The notes under the pieces were generated by a model. That model was given only the letters and a program-made list of their open reading frames with translations, searched no databases and was not told where the DNA came from. Shown in pieces: positions 34,809 to 42,590 of a DNA stretch of 64,000 nt. Position numbers and translations under genes: made by a program. The DNA is taken from positions 80,863-144,862 of the forward strand of contig MGUA01000022.1 in NCBI GenBank assembly GCA_001799735.1. The letters run 5' to 3'. This stretch comes from Elusimicrobia bacterium GWB2_63_22. Lineage in GTDB: Bacteria; Elusimicrobiota; Elusimicrobia; Elusimicrobiales; UBA9959. Position 1 is the first letter of the stretch, and every line of letters begins with the position of its first letter.

Positions 34809-35675
34809 TTATTCTCCGAGCAGCACTTTGAAAGAGTCTTCCAGGGACAGGGGCGAGATCTCCGCCCCGGCGAAAGCGGGGTCCAGCTTGAGCCGCTCCA
34901 GGTTTTCGCGGCCGAACACCGCGAATTCCCGCAGCGCGCCGCCGCCGCCGAGCGCTACGACGCCGGCCGGCAGGGAAACCGGCGACTCCAGCCGCGCGGC
35001 CGCGCGGAACACCTCTTCGGTCAGGAAGGCCGCGTTGTGGTTTGCGGCTATAGCGCCGTCCTTGAGCACGCAGACCCGGTCCAGGATGCCGCCCATCTCG
35101 CCCATGCGGTGGTTGGCCACTATGATCGTCCTGCCCCCTTCGGTGAGTTCGTGAATGAGGCCGTTGAGAATATGGTCCCGCACCAGGTAGTCGAGGCCGG
35201 AGGTGGGCTCGTCGAGCAGCAGCAGCTCCGGGTTGTGGGCCGTAGCCGCTATCCAGGCCAGCTTGGCCAGGTTGCCCTTGCTCATGGCCGAAACCCTGGA
35301 GGCCGGGTCCAGTTCCAGTTTTCGGCACAGGTCCAGGGCCTTGGCCATGTCCCAGTGCCGGAAGAAACGGGCGCGGAACTCCAGTACTTCCCGCGCCGTC
35401 ATGAAGCCGTGGAAGGCCGGTTTCTCGGGGACATACCCTATTAAGCCGCGCAGCCTGCCGCTGCCGTCCGGCCTGAGGCCGAGTATTTCCGCGCTGCCGC
35501 CGTCGGCGGACATCAGGTCGAGCAGGATGGAGAAAAGGGTGGTCTTGCCGGAGCCGTTGCGGCCCAGTATTCCGACCACTTCACCGCGCTCGGCGCTCAG
35601 GTTCAGCCCTTTAAGGACTTCTTTGGGACCAAAAGCTTTCTTCAGGCCTTTCGTTTCAAGGATGCGGTCGTTCAT
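34809..35675 (-). CDS. ABC transporter ATP-binding protein
   Basis: The 288-residue nucleotide-binding subunit has Walker A 'GILGRNGSGKTT', signature region 'SAMSKGNLAKLAWIAA' (a degenerate LSGGQ), Walker B 'LLLLDEPTSGLD' and the switch His in 'IIVANHRMGEM'. The last ~70 residues are an extra accessory segment. It belongs to the drug/envelope-stress-type family near YtrB. The start overlaps the GntR gene (ATGA), and the membrane gene follows. Substrate unknown. Confidence 0.9.
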   Translation of the reverse strand: MNDRILETKGLKKAFGPKEVLKGLNLSAERGEVVGILGRNGSGKTTLFSILLDLMSADGGSAEILGLRPDGSGRLRGLIGYVPEKPAFHGFMTAREVLEFRARFFRHWDMAKALDLCRKLELDPASRVSAMSKGNLAKLAWIAATAHNPELLLLDEPTSGLDYLVRDHILNGLIHELTEGGRTIIVANHRMGEMGGILDRVCVLKDGAIAANHNAAFLTEEVFRAAARLESPVSLPAGVVALGGGGALREFAVFGRENLERLKLDPAFAGAEISPLSLEDSFKVLLGE

Positions 35676-36043
35676 AATAGTTTCCTCTTAAGGGCGGCTA
35701 TCATCTTCTCCACCTCTGCCCACGAAAAGCCGCTCTCCATGGCGCCCTTGAGCGCCGTCTCAAGACTTTCCGACACCCGCCTGGCCGCGTGCTCTGCCAG
35801 CGAGCCGGCGCGGGGGGAAATAATATTTTCCTGGCCGCGGAGGCTCTCGAAGAAGCCCTCCGCGGTCAGTTCCCGGTAGGCGCGGGCCACCGTGTTGGGG
35901 TTTACCTTCAGGTCCAGGGCCATCTTCCTTATGGAAGGCGCGGCGTCGCCGGGCTTCAGCAGGCCTTTTTTGACGAGGCCCTTCAGTCCAAGCTTGATCT
36001 GGTCGTAGATGGGCGTCTGCGAGTTCTGGTTTAAGGTGATCAT
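35672..36043 (-). CDS. GntR-family (YtrA-type) regulator
   Basis: The 123-residue protein is a short GntR regulator: a winged helix (about 10-75) with 'PIYDQIKLGLKGLVKKGLLKPGDAAPSIRKMALDLKVNPNTVARAYRELTAEGF', then only a ~45-residue helical tail, as in the YtrA subfamily. It heads an operon with an ABC ATPase and membrane protein, the usual YtrA context, and probably represses that operon through the palindrome overlapping its transcription start. The ATG has no ribosome site, and the predicted transcript begins about 20 bases upstream. Confidence 0.88.
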   Translation of the reverse strand: MITLNQNSQTPIYDQIKLGLKGLVKKGLLKPGDAAPSIRKMALDLKVNPNTVARAYRELTAEGFFESLRGQENIISPRAGSLAEHAARRVSESLETALKGAMESGFSWAEVEKMIAALKRKLL

Positions 36044-36045
36044 AT

Positions 36046-36067
36046 GTGTACTACCATGCTAGTACAC
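36046..36067. promoter_or_regulatory. GntR operator palindrome
   Basis: GTGTACTA and TAGTACAC are perfect 8-bp inverted arms around a 6-bp spacer, ending three bases before the GntR start codon and covering the expected transcription start. YtrA-type regulators bind similar TGTACTA-like palindromes; autoregulation is inferred. Confidence 0.75.
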
Positions 36068-36071
36068 TAAT

Positions 36072-36100
36072 AGTCTAGCAGGCGCATGCGCGTCTGTCAA
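36072..36100 (-). promoter_or_regulatory. Promoter of the GntR/ABC operon
   Basis: On the minus strand a perfect TTGACA (36095-36100) and TAGACT (36072-36077) are separated by 17 bp, just upstream of the operator. Confidence 0.75.
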
Positions 36101-36109
36101 GGCCCAAAA

Positions 36110-36153
36110 GAAAAGGGCCCGGCGTAGTCCGGGCCCTTTTCTTCTTATCGGAA
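36110..36153 (-). terminator. Terminator following the SsnA-like pseudogene
   Basis: A GAAAAGGGCCCGG/CCGGGCCCTTTTC stem has T-rich tracts on both strands; on the minus strand it separates the pseudogene from the GntR operon. Confidence 0.75.
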
Positions 36154-36162
36154 GCGGGTTAG

Positions 36163-36379
36163 AACCTGCTCCAGAGTTTCTTTGCCAGCTCGCCTACGTT
36201 CTTAAAGTAGCGGTTAGCTGTTTTAGCGTTGTTGACCAGCAGCGCGTTGGCGACTTCCATGAACCCCTGCGATGGGTCGCGCTTGAGGTGCTGCGGCCAC
36301 AGGCCGCAGCGCAGCTCTTAGAGCATGTTCACCGTCATCGCGTCGGTGCCCAGGCCCATCAGCACGCCCTTCTTGGTCA
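36163..36379 (-). pseudogene. SsnA-like amidohydrolase remnant
   Basis: Minus-strand translation gives 'VLMGLGTDAMTVNML', then an in-frame stop, then 'ELRCGLWPQHLKRDPSQGF', 'LLVNNAKTANRYFKNV' and the terminal 'GELAKKLWSRF'. This follows the order of the last third of SsnA-type aminohydrolases (GLGTDG..SDMLE, KH..RDPR, ENN.KIAGRYF, ...LWERF end), with a stop codon and a deletion between RYF and the terminal helix. The 5' two thirds are missing. 36380-36546 has no recognisable coding sequence. Confidence 0.75.
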
Positions 36380-36546
36380 TGGAAACGCGCCCCGCCGGTC
36401 AGAAAGAACCTGTCCGAATTCACGAAAAACCACCCGGTTTTTGATATTACAAACAAAACAGGCGGCGCTCACGCGGAATTTTTATGAAAACGCGCCCGGA
36501 GAAGGGGAAAAGGCGGGGGGGCTGATGCTAGCTGCTCTTATCTTTT

Positions 36547-37053
36547 CTACAGTCTTTTTTCGGCCCGCACCTGTTCCACCGTTAACATTATCTTCGCGCA
36601 AGCCTCGGCGTCCGAAAGGGCGTTGTGATGCTTGAGCGGTATACTGAGGTGATGGCAGACATGCGAGAGCGTGGCGGGCTTGAGCCCCAGTTCCTTCCTT
36701 GAGAGCTGCACCGTGCAGACAAAAGGCTGCGGCGGCGCAGCCAGCCCGGCCGCGGCGCAGCAGGCGTTGAGCACGCCCCTGTCGAAAGGCGCGTTGTGCG
36801 CCGTTATAAAATCCGCGCCTTTAAAGAACTCCTCCAGGCACGGCCAGACCTCGCCGAAGGGCGGCTCGCCCGCCACGTCCTCCCAGGTTATATCGTGAAT
36901 ATAGGTGAACAGGATGTCGGGCCGGGGCGGCCGGATAAGCCGGTAGCCCGTCTTGACGATTTCCCCGTGCTCGACGCGGGCCAGGCCAACGGCGCAGGCC
37001 GAATCGCGCCCGTTGTCGGCGGTCTCGAAATCTATGGCGGTGAAGATCGACAT
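36547..37053 (-). CDS. DnaQ-like 3'-5' exonuclease
   Basis: The 168-residue protein is a DEDDh exonuclease resembling DNA polymerase III epsilon: ExoI 'FTAIDFETADNGRDSACAVGL', ExoII 'FITAHNAPFDRGVLNACC' and ExoIII 'HHNALSDAEACAKIML' with the catalytic His-x4-Asp. As a stand-alone domain it could proofread, trim nucleic acids or degrade RNA. Its start shares a base with the stop of the lytic transglycosylase gene upstream (TGATG), so they are cotranscribed. Its last 68 bases before the stop region are duplicated at 32708-32775. Confidence 0.88.
   Translation of the reverse strand: MSIFTAIDFETADNGRDSACAVGLARVEHGEIVKTGYRLIRPPRPDILFTYIHDITWEDVAGEPPFGEVWPCLEEFFKGADFITAHNAPFDRGVLNACCAAAGLAAPPQPFVCTVQLSRKELGLKPATLSHVCHHLSIPLKHHNALSDAEACAKIMLTVEQVRAEKRL
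36560..36627. repeat. 68-bp exact direct repeat, right copy
   Basis: This is the original copy, inside the 3' end of the intact exonuclease gene; see 32708-32775. Confidence 0.9.
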
Positions 37054-37805
37054 CAGGGTGCGGCAGGGCCCTGCAGCAGGGTTTTGTAATTGGAGAAATA
37101 CTCCGTCACTTTTTTAACGTAACTGCGCGTTTCTTTAAAAGGGGGGACGTCGTTGTACTTATGCACGTTGCCCTGGCCGGCGTTATAGGCGGCTATGGCC
37201 ATCTGCGAGGTCTTCTGTTTGATGTCTTCGGCGGACAAGTCGCCGGCCGGGATGGTGGCGAACTCGTCCCAGAGGTATTTGAGGTATTTGACGCCGTACT
37301 TAATGTTCACGGCGGGGTCGATGATCTTCTTTGCGTCCTTCAGGCCCATCCATTTGGCGGTGGAGGGCATCAGCTGCATCAGGCCCCTGGCGCCTACCGG
37401 GCTCTTGGCGTTGGGGTTGAAAGAGGATTCCTTCTGTATGACGGCCAGTACCAGCGCCAGGTCTATGCCCTGCGCTTTGGCCTCCGCCCGGGCCAGCGCC
37501 AGGTAGGGAATGCCGCCGCCGGCCGCTTTTTCGGAGCCGCGCCCTTCCATGACCAGCTCTGCCGGGTCGAAGAGCTCCGCCCCGGGTTCGTGTACGGCGT
37601 CCGGGCGGACGAGGAAATCAAAATCGGCGCGCAGCGTCTGGTCTGTGACCTCAGCTTCTTCTGCGGCCGCGGAGACCGGCTCCGGGGCGGAAACGGAAGG
37701 GATATCTGCGCCGCCGTCTCCGGACAGCTCGTCAAAAGCGCCGGCCCGGGCCGCGCAGGGCGCGGCCAGCAGGAGTCCGGAAAGGATGGCGAGTACGGTC
37801 TTCAT
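37053..37805 (-). CDS. Secreted soluble lytic transglycosylase (Slt-type)
   Basis: The enzyme cleaves peptidoglycan glycan strands to 1,6-anhydro products in the periplasm. ATG 37805 (250 aa) directly precedes a signal peptide ending CAARAG; the upstream ATG at 37835 falls between the promoter hexamers. The catalytic domain (about 105-245) has 'VLAVIQKESSFNPNAKSPVGARGLMQLMPSTAKWMGL', with the catalytic Glu in QKESSF, and 'IAAYNAGQGNVHKY'. The N-terminal 80 residues are acidic and unstructured. The predicted mRNA leader is only a few bases long. The exonuclease gene follows directly. Confidence 0.92.
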   Translation of the reverse strand: MKTVLAILSGLLLAAPCAARAGAFDELSGDGGADIPSVSAPEPVSAAAEEAEVTDQTLRADFDFLVRPDAVHEPGAELFDPAELVMEGRGSEKAAGGGIPYLALARAEAKAQGIDLALVLAVIQKESSFNPNAKSPVGARGLMQLMPSTAKWMGLKDAKKIIDPAVNIKYGVKYLKYLWDEFATIPAGDLSAEDIKQKTSQMAIAAYNAGQGNVHKYNDVPPFKETRSYVKKVTEYFSNYKTLLQGPAAP

Positions 37806-37816
37806 AAGTCTCAAAT

Positions 37817-37845
37817 AGTGTAATTGACATGTCAATACCTGTCAA
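37817..37845 (-). promoter_or_regulatory. Promoter of the transglycosylase-exonuclease operon
   Basis: On the minus strand a perfect TTGACA (37840-37845) and TACACT (37817-37822) are spaced 17 bp apart. The -10 ends 11 bases from the ATG, so the transcript is nearly leaderless. TTGACATGTCAA, a perfect palindrome, lies in the spacer. Confidence 0.7.
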
Positions 37846-37867
37846 GGGCCTCCGGGGCCGCCCCCTG

Positions 37868-37906
37868 GCGGCAAAAAACCCGGGGGCTGTCCCCCGGGTT
37901 TTGGCG
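37868..37906 (-). terminator. Terminator of the CsgG-like gene
   Basis: AACCCGGGGG/CCCCCGGGTT stem; the minus strand continues with TTTTTT. Confidence 0.8.
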
Positions 37907-37920
37907 CCTTAACGGTCCTG

Positions 37921-38829
37921 TCAATTCTCTTTAAGAATGTCGGTCCGCTTTACCGCGGCCTTGGTCTCGGCTATGGAGAACTTGGGGTTCACCTTCACCA
38001 CTTTGGCGGTGCCGATCTTTTCTTCTTCCGAGCCCAGCGATTCGCCGGTATCGGGGTCCAGCATTTCCTCTCCCGTGCGGTAGATGCCGTAGACCCGGCC
38101 CACCTTTTCGCCGTCAGCGCCGCCGGAGTTGATGTAGATCTGGTTGCCGGTCACTTTAATGATCTTTATAGCCCCGCCACCGCCCTCGTCGAATTTCTTG
38201 GACAGCTCCGCCGCCACGGTGTCCACGGCCTCCCGGGCCGCCTTGCCGAGGATGGTTTCGTCAAAGCCATCTTTGCCGAAGTCGAAGCTGGGGGCTATGC
38301 TGAGGTTGCCGGAGAACTCGGCGCTGGACTTGGAACCCTCGCCCTTGGCCGCGGCCACTATCTGGGCGGAGGTGGTGTCTATGGCGCGCACATCAATGAC
38401 GGCGCGGGCCTTGGTCTTGGAGACCTTGGCGCCGCCGCCGAAGGGCAGCACCTTCTCCAGGCCGCCCACGCCTATCTTCGAGTCCTTTATGCCGAACTCG
38501 GTGACCGCGCCGGTGATGATGTACTGCGCGCCGAGCAGGCGGCCTATCTTGGCCGCGGTCTGGGCCGTCACGGCCCCGGAGGCGCCGAGCTTCTGCTCGT
38601 CCATTACGGCCTCCAGCTTGCTGCGCTCTATTAAAGTGTATTTTTTGGTTTCGGACAGGGCCGTCACCAGCATTTCGGCCACGCCGGTGCCGATGTTATG
38701 CCAGCCGCTGTGGTGATTGGACTTGTCTTCCAGGTCCATTACGCAGACTATCTTCTTGCCGCCGCACCAGCCGCTGGCCGTGAGGGACAACAGCAGCGCC
38801 GCCGAGAGCAGTTTGACGCTTAGTTTCAT
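37921..38829 (-). CDS. Secreted CsgG-family protein
   Basis: A signal peptide (residues 1-23) precedes a CsgG domain: 'KKIVCVMDLEDKSNHHSGWHNIGTGVAEMLVTALSETKKYTLIERSKLEAVMDEQKLGASG', 'AAKIGRLLGAQYIITGAVTEFGI' and 'VDVRAIDTTSAQIVAAAKGEG', up to about residue 215. The last 80 residues form a beta-rich domain ('KVTGNQIYINSGGADGEKVGRVYGIYRTGEEMLDPDTGESLGSEEEKIGTAKVV') resembling a small flagellar-assembly FlgT-C-like barrel. No lipobox cysteine is present after the signal. GGGAGGC precedes the ATG. Monocistronic. Confidence 0.85.
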   Translation of the reverse strand: MKLSVKLLSAALLLSLTASGWCGGKKIVCVMDLEDKSNHHSGWHNIGTGVAEMLVTALSETKKYTLIERSKLEAVMDEQKLGASGAVTAQTAAKIGRLLGAQYIITGAVTEFGIKDSKIGVGGLEKVLPFGGGAKVSKTKARAVIDVRAIDTTSAQIVAAAKGEGSKSSAEFSGNLSIAPSFDFGKDGFDETILGKAAREAVDTVAAELSKKFDEGGGGAIKIIKVTGNQIYINSGGADGEKVGRVYGIYRTGEEMLDPDTGESLGSEEEKIGTAKVVKVNPKFSIAETKAAVKRTDILKEN

Positions 38830-38917
38830 TTGAAGCCTCCCTTTTTCCAGTTCCTATGATACCAAAAAGCGCGGCCGCGATTTTGCTAAAATATTGGCAG
38901 AGTTTTTAGGAGGCTAC

Positions 38918-39808
38918 ATGTTCGCTTTCGCAAAAAGAACCCTTATTTTCCTCGGTGTAAACGCGCTGATCCTGCTGACCCTGTCCATCACGCTGAACCT
39001 GCTGGGCGTGGGGCATTATTTCACCGCGCGCGGCATAGATTTCCGCTCGCTGCTGATCTTCTGCCTGGTCTGGGGCATGGGCGGCGCATTCATATCGCTG
39101 GCGCTGTCGCGCATAATGGCCAAGTGGATGATGGGCGTGCAGGTTATCGACCCCAATACCACCGAGCCCGCGCTGCACGAGCTGGTAGCCACCGTGCACC
39201 GCCTGGCCCGCGCCGCCAACCTGCCGGAGATGCCCGAGGTCGGCCTGTACCCCAGCCCCGAGATCAACGCTTTTGCCACCGGCCCCACAAAGAGCCGGGC
39301 CCTGGTGGCCGTTTCGGCCGGCCTGCTGGAGCGCATGGACCGCGCGCAGGTGGAAGGCGTGCTGGCCCATGAGATCGCCCATGTGGCCAACGGCGACATG
39401 GTGACGATGACCCTGGTGCAGGGCGTCATAAACGCGCTGGTGATGTTCCTGGCCCGCGTGATAGCTTTCTTCCTGGCCAACCGCGGCCGCGACAGCGACA
39501 GTTCCTCCGCGCCGAGCTACCTGGTGATCTTCCTGCTGGAGATGGTGCTCAGCGTGCTCGGCATGATAGCCGTGGCCGCCTTCTCCCGCTACCGCGAGTA
39601 CCGCGCCGACGCCGGCGGGGCCGCGCTGGCCGGCCGCGAGAAGATGGTGGGGGCCCTGGAGGCCCTGCAGGACAGCATGCGCTACGTGGACCTGACCCAC
39701 AAAGAGTCGCTGGCCACGCTCAAGATCTCGGGCCGCCCCAAGTTCTCCCTGTTCTCCACCCACCCGCCGCTCGAGGACCGCATAGCCAGGCTTAAAGCCC
39801 AGGTTTGA
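38918..39808 (+). CDS. htpX: HtpX-family membrane zinc protease
   Basis: HtpX is an inner-membrane M48 peptidase that degrades damaged membrane proteins. ATG 38918 follows TAGGAGG and gives 296 residues; the track adds a leader. Two N-terminal helices (about 8-30, 40-60) precede the catalytic domain with 'VEGVLAHEIAHVANGDMVTM' (HExxH), two further helices near 165-220, and the third zinc ligand in 'YREYRADAGGAALAG'. 'STHPPLEDRIARL' is the standard C terminus. Terminator follows. Regulation by envelope stress is typical but not visible here. Confidence 0.94.
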   Translation: MFAFAKRTLIFLGVNALILLTLSITLNLLGVGHYFTARGIDFRSLLIFCLVWGMGGAFISLALSRIMAKWMMGVQVIDPNTTEPALHELVATVHRLARAANLPEMPEVGLYPSPEINAFATGPTKSRALVAVSAGLLERMDRAQVEGVLAHEIAHVANGDMVTMTLVQGVINALVMFLARVIAFFLANRGRDSDSSSAPSYLVIFLLEMVLSVLGMIAVAAFSRYREYRADAGGAALAGREKMVGALEALQDSMRYVDLTHKESLATLKISGRPKFSLFSTHPPLEDRIARLKAQV

Positions 39809-39825
39809 CCGCTCCAGAGCGTAAA

Positions 39826-39860
39826 GAAAAGCCGCCGGGCCCTCCCGGCGGTTTTTTTTT
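39826..39860 (+). terminator. htpX terminator
   Basis: CCGCCGGG/CCCGGCGG stem followed by nine T residues. Confidence 0.85.
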
Positions 39861-39886
39861 GCGGTTTTATTTGGGATAATGTCGGT

Positions 39887-40669
39887 ATGGGGAACTCAGG
39901 GTTAAAATACGCTTTTGTATTCTCGTGCCTGCTCTACTTCGGCGCCTGCCACCAGGACAACTACAGCTATAAACTGGTAGCCGGCCCCCTGCCGTCCACG
40001 CAACAGCAGCCGCTGCAGGCGCTGCCTGAGGCCCCGGTAAGCATCGAGCCCTGCTGCCGCGGGCCCTACTGTTGGAAATTCGACCCCTTGTTCTCCTACG
40101 ACCTCAGCGGGGTGGTCTTCGGGGTTTCCCATAAATTCTCCAGCCGTCTGGCCGACGTGATGGCCGCCGACGTGGGCATGGTCTGGGGCGAGAACGCAGC
40201 GCTCGAGCACTACCGCAAGGTGCGCTTCCGCGTGATGCTTAACTATTCCGAGGTGTACTGGAAGGACGGGGTAAACTTCAACCTGCACGAGTTCGGCAAT
40301 ACCCACGTGCTGTCCTGCGACCCCGCCGCCTTCAAGGCCGTCAAAGCCATAAAGACCGGGGACCAGGTCCGCCTGCGCGGCTGGCTGGTCAACGCCGAGA
40401 TAGCCGAGAAACCCGGCGAGACGGACAAGTCTAAAATAATGCGGCTGCCGAGCAGCGTCTCCCGGCGGGACAAGGGGGAGGGCGCCTGCGAGGTGCTCTA
40501 CGTGCGCTCCGCCGCCGACGTGGAGGTTCTGAAGGCCGGGCCGCGCCTGTGGCTCTGGCTCAAATGGCTGGGCCTCGCGGGCGCGCTGGCCAGCGCCGTG
40601 CTGCTGCTGCTGGCCTGGCAGCGCAAGCTAAAACGGGACTTGGCCGAAACCGAGGCCGCTAATTTTTAA
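39887..40669 (+). CDS. Putative lipoprotein with C-terminal membrane helix
   Basis: The 260-residue protein opens with a hydrophobic signal and lipobox-like FGAC (Cys21). A short Gln/Pro linker and a CC...C cluster (PCCRGPYCW) follow. The central domain (about 65-215) includes 'VMLNYSEVYWKDGVNFNLHEFGNTHVL' and 'GDQVRLRGWLVNAEI', resembling an OB-like barrel. A second hydrophobic helix near the C terminus (about 225-245) is followed by a basic tail, which would put both ends at a membrane. Unknown family. The ATG lies close after a TTTGGGATAATG region. Confidence 0.65.
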   Translation: MGNSGLKYAFVFSCLLYFGACHQDNYSYKLVAGPLPSTQQQPLQALPEAPVSIEPCCRGPYCWKFDPLFSYDLSGVVFGVSHKFSSRLADVMAADVGMVWGENAALEHYRKVRFRVMLNYSEVYWKDGVNFNLHEFGNTHVLSCDPAAFKAVKAIKTGDQVRLRGWLVNAEIAEKPGETDKSKIMRLPSSVSRRDKGEGACEVLYVRSAADVEVLKAGPRLWLWLKWLGLAGALASAVLLLLAWQRKLKRDLAETEAANF

Positions 40670-40730
40670 ACGGCCGGCGTGCCGCGGCCGCGGAGTAGTT
40701 GTATAATCAAAGTGTAAGCTTGGAACCTAT

Positions 40731-41462
40731 ATGTGCGGCAGATACTCGCAAACCCTGGACCTGGCCGAAGTGGTAAAACGCTTCGGCCTCAAGCAGTCGC
40801 CTTTCGCCTGCAAGCCCTCCTATAACATTCCGCCCGGGGCCCAGGCCCCCGTGGTCTGCGCGGGCGGGCTGAAGCTCATGAAATGGGGCTTCGTCCCGGC
40901 CTGGTCCTCCGGCGGTTTCGGCGGCGGGGCGTCCCTGCCCCTGTTCTCCGCCGGCAATACCCTCGAGAAGAAATTTTCCGAAGAGACCACCCCGGACACC
41001 GCCGCCCCCCAGGAGCGGGAGGGCTTTATAAACGCCCGCGCCGAGGGCATCGCCTCCAGGCCGGCCTTCCGCTCGGCCTTCTACAGGACGCGCTGCATAA
41101 TCCCCGCCGACGGTTTTTACGAGTGGCAGAGCTCCGCCGGTGTAAAATCCCCGTACCGGTTCGAGATGCGCGATAAGGGGCTTTTCGGCATGGCCGGGAT
41201 CTACGAGGAGAAGAGCGCCACCTTCGCCATCATCACCACGGCCGCCAGCGCGCTGGTGCGCACGGTGCACCACCGCATGCCGGTCATCCTGGAGCCGCGC
41301 CACGAGGCGATGTGGCTGGACCCCAAATTCCGCGACAGCGAGACGCTGCTGCCGCTCTTGCGCGCGTACGATTCCGCCAAGATGCACGTCTACCGCGTCT
41401 CCGACATCGTCAACGACCCGAAGAACGACTCGCCCGACTGCCTGAAACCGCTGGATAAATAA
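40731..41462 (+). CDS. SRAP-family (HMCES/YedK) protein
   Basis: SRAP proteins crosslink to abasic sites in single-stranded DNA through Cys2. The catalytic Cys is in place (MCGRYSQT). 'YNIPPGAQAPVV', 'LKLMKWGFVPAWS', 'INARAEGIASRPAFRSAFYRTRCIIPADGFYEW' and 'TVHHRMPVIL' (active-site Asn, Glu and His) are all present. A ~35-residue insertion after 'WS' (Gly/Ser then charged) is larger than usual. 243 aa. TATAAT lies 30 bases upstream. The sirtuin gene follows 13 bases later, probably cotranscribed. Confidence 0.92.
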   Translation: MCGRYSQTLDLAEVVKRFGLKQSPFACKPSYNIPPGAQAPVVCAGGLKLMKWGFVPAWSSGGFGGGASLPLFSAGNTLEKKFSEETTPDTAAPQEREGFINARAEGIASRPAFRSAFYRTRCIIPADGFYEWQSSAGVKSPYRFEMRDKGLFGMAGIYEEKSATFAIITTAASALVRTVHHRMPVILEPRHEAMWLDPKFRDSETLLPLLRAYDSAKMHVYRVSDIVNDPKNDSPDCLKPLDK

Positions 41463-41475
41463 ACGCTCCACGCCC

Positions 41476-42216
41476 ATGCCCGATGACATCCAAAAAGCCC
41501 GCGAACTGGTAGGGAACGCGGGCAGGATACTGGTGTTTACCGGCGCGGGCGTCTCCACCGGCAGCGGCATCCCGGATTTCCGCGGGCCGGACGGCGCCTG
41601 GACCCATAGGGAGCCGGTGCTCTACCAGGATTTCGTCAATTCCACGCGCGCTAAAGTTGAGTATTGGCGCTACAAGGCAGACACCTTCCCGGCCTTCCTC
41701 GCCGCCGCGCCTAACGCGGCCCACCGGGCCATAGCCGCGCTGGAAAAGACGGGCCGGCTGCTGAAGGTGGTGACGCAGAACATCGACAACCTGCACCGGG
41801 CCGCCGGCACCGGGCCGGACCGGCTGGTGGAGCTGCACGGCTCCGGCCTTTACGCGGAATGCCTGGAGTGCCTGAACTGGGTCTCTATGGAGACGGCGAT
41901 AAAATCTTTTAACACCGACGGCGCTCCGCCGCAATGCGCCTGCGGCGGCTGGCTGAAGCCGGCCGTGGTGATGTTCGGGGAGCCGATGGAGAAGGAGAGC
42001 CTGATGAAGGCTTTTAAGGCGGCCGAGAGCTGCGACCTGGCCATAGCGGTAGGTTCTTCGCTTTCAGTGGAACCCGCGGCCTCGGTGCCATTGGCGGCCA
42101 AGGCCATAGGTAAACCCTATATCATCGTCAACCAGGGCCCCACGGCCCACGACAAGGCCGCCGATATCAAGCTCGACGGCGACGCCTGCGAGCTCCTGCC
42201 GCTGCTGCTCGGCTAA
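41476..42216 (+). CDS. NAD-dependent protein deacylase (sirtuin)
   Basis: Sirtuins remove acyl groups from lysines using NAD. The 246-residue protein has '[25 protein letters not shown]' (NAD-binding), '[14 protein letters not shown]', catalytic His in 'VELHGS', and a four-Cys zinc site in 'CLECLNW...CACGGWLKP'. '[12 protein letters not shown]' and '[11 protein letters not shown]' complete the Rossmann fold. The usual Ala-Glu-Ser of CobB-type enzymes is not clearly seen, so acyl preference is open. It converges with panD and overlaps it by four bases. Confidence 0.93.
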   Translation: MPDDIQKARELVGNAGRILVFTGAGVSTGSGIPDFRGPDGAWTHREPVLYQDFVNSTRAKVEYWRYKADTFPAFLAAAPNAAHRAIAALEKTGRLLKVVTQNIDNLHRAAGTGPDRLVELHGSGLYAECLECLNWVSMETAIKSFNTDGAPPQCACGGWLKPAVVMFGEPMEKESLMKAFKAAESCDLAIAVGSSLSVEPAASVPLAAKAIGKPYIIVNQGPTAHDKAADIKLDGDACELLPLLLG

Positions 42217-42590
42217 TTCAAACCCGCGAAGATCTGTTCCGCGTGCCCGGTCTCTCCAGGCAGGCTCTTCTGCATGCAGACCACGGTGGGCCGGTGCTCC
42301 CTGCATTCCTCTTCCGAATATTGCGCGTAGGAGACTATGATGAGCAGGTCGCCCTTCTGCACCAGGCGCGCGGCCGCGCCGTTGACGCCGATCACGCCCC
42401 GGTCGCCGTGGATGACGTAGGTGGAGAACCTGGCGCCGGAGTTGACGTTGTAGATGTCCACCTTCTCGTTCTCCAGCAGGTCGGCCTGGCGGGCCAGGTC
42501 GCGGTCTATGGTGATGGAGCCGTTGTAATTGACGTCGGTCTGGGTGGCCGCCACCCTGTGGATCTTGGATTTCATCAGCGTGCGTATCAT
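42213..42590 (-). CDS. panD: Aspartate 1-decarboxylase
   Basis: PanD makes beta-alanine for pantothenate. It is a pyruvoyl enzyme produced by self-cleavage at Gly-Ser; the site is 'NYNGSITID' (Gly24-Ser25). '[17 protein letters not shown]' and '[33 protein letters not shown]' match the family along the full 125 residues. It is the last gene of the pantothenate/CoA operon and its start overlaps the coaX stop (ATGA). No separate terminator is visible before the convergent sirtuin gene. Confidence 0.95.
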   Translation of the reverse strand: MIRTLMKSKIHRVAATQTDVNYNGSITIDRDLARQADLLENEKVDIYNVNSGARFSTYVIHGDRGVIGVNGAAARLVQKGDLLIIVSYAQYSEEECREHRPTVVCMQKSLPGETGHAEQIFAGLN

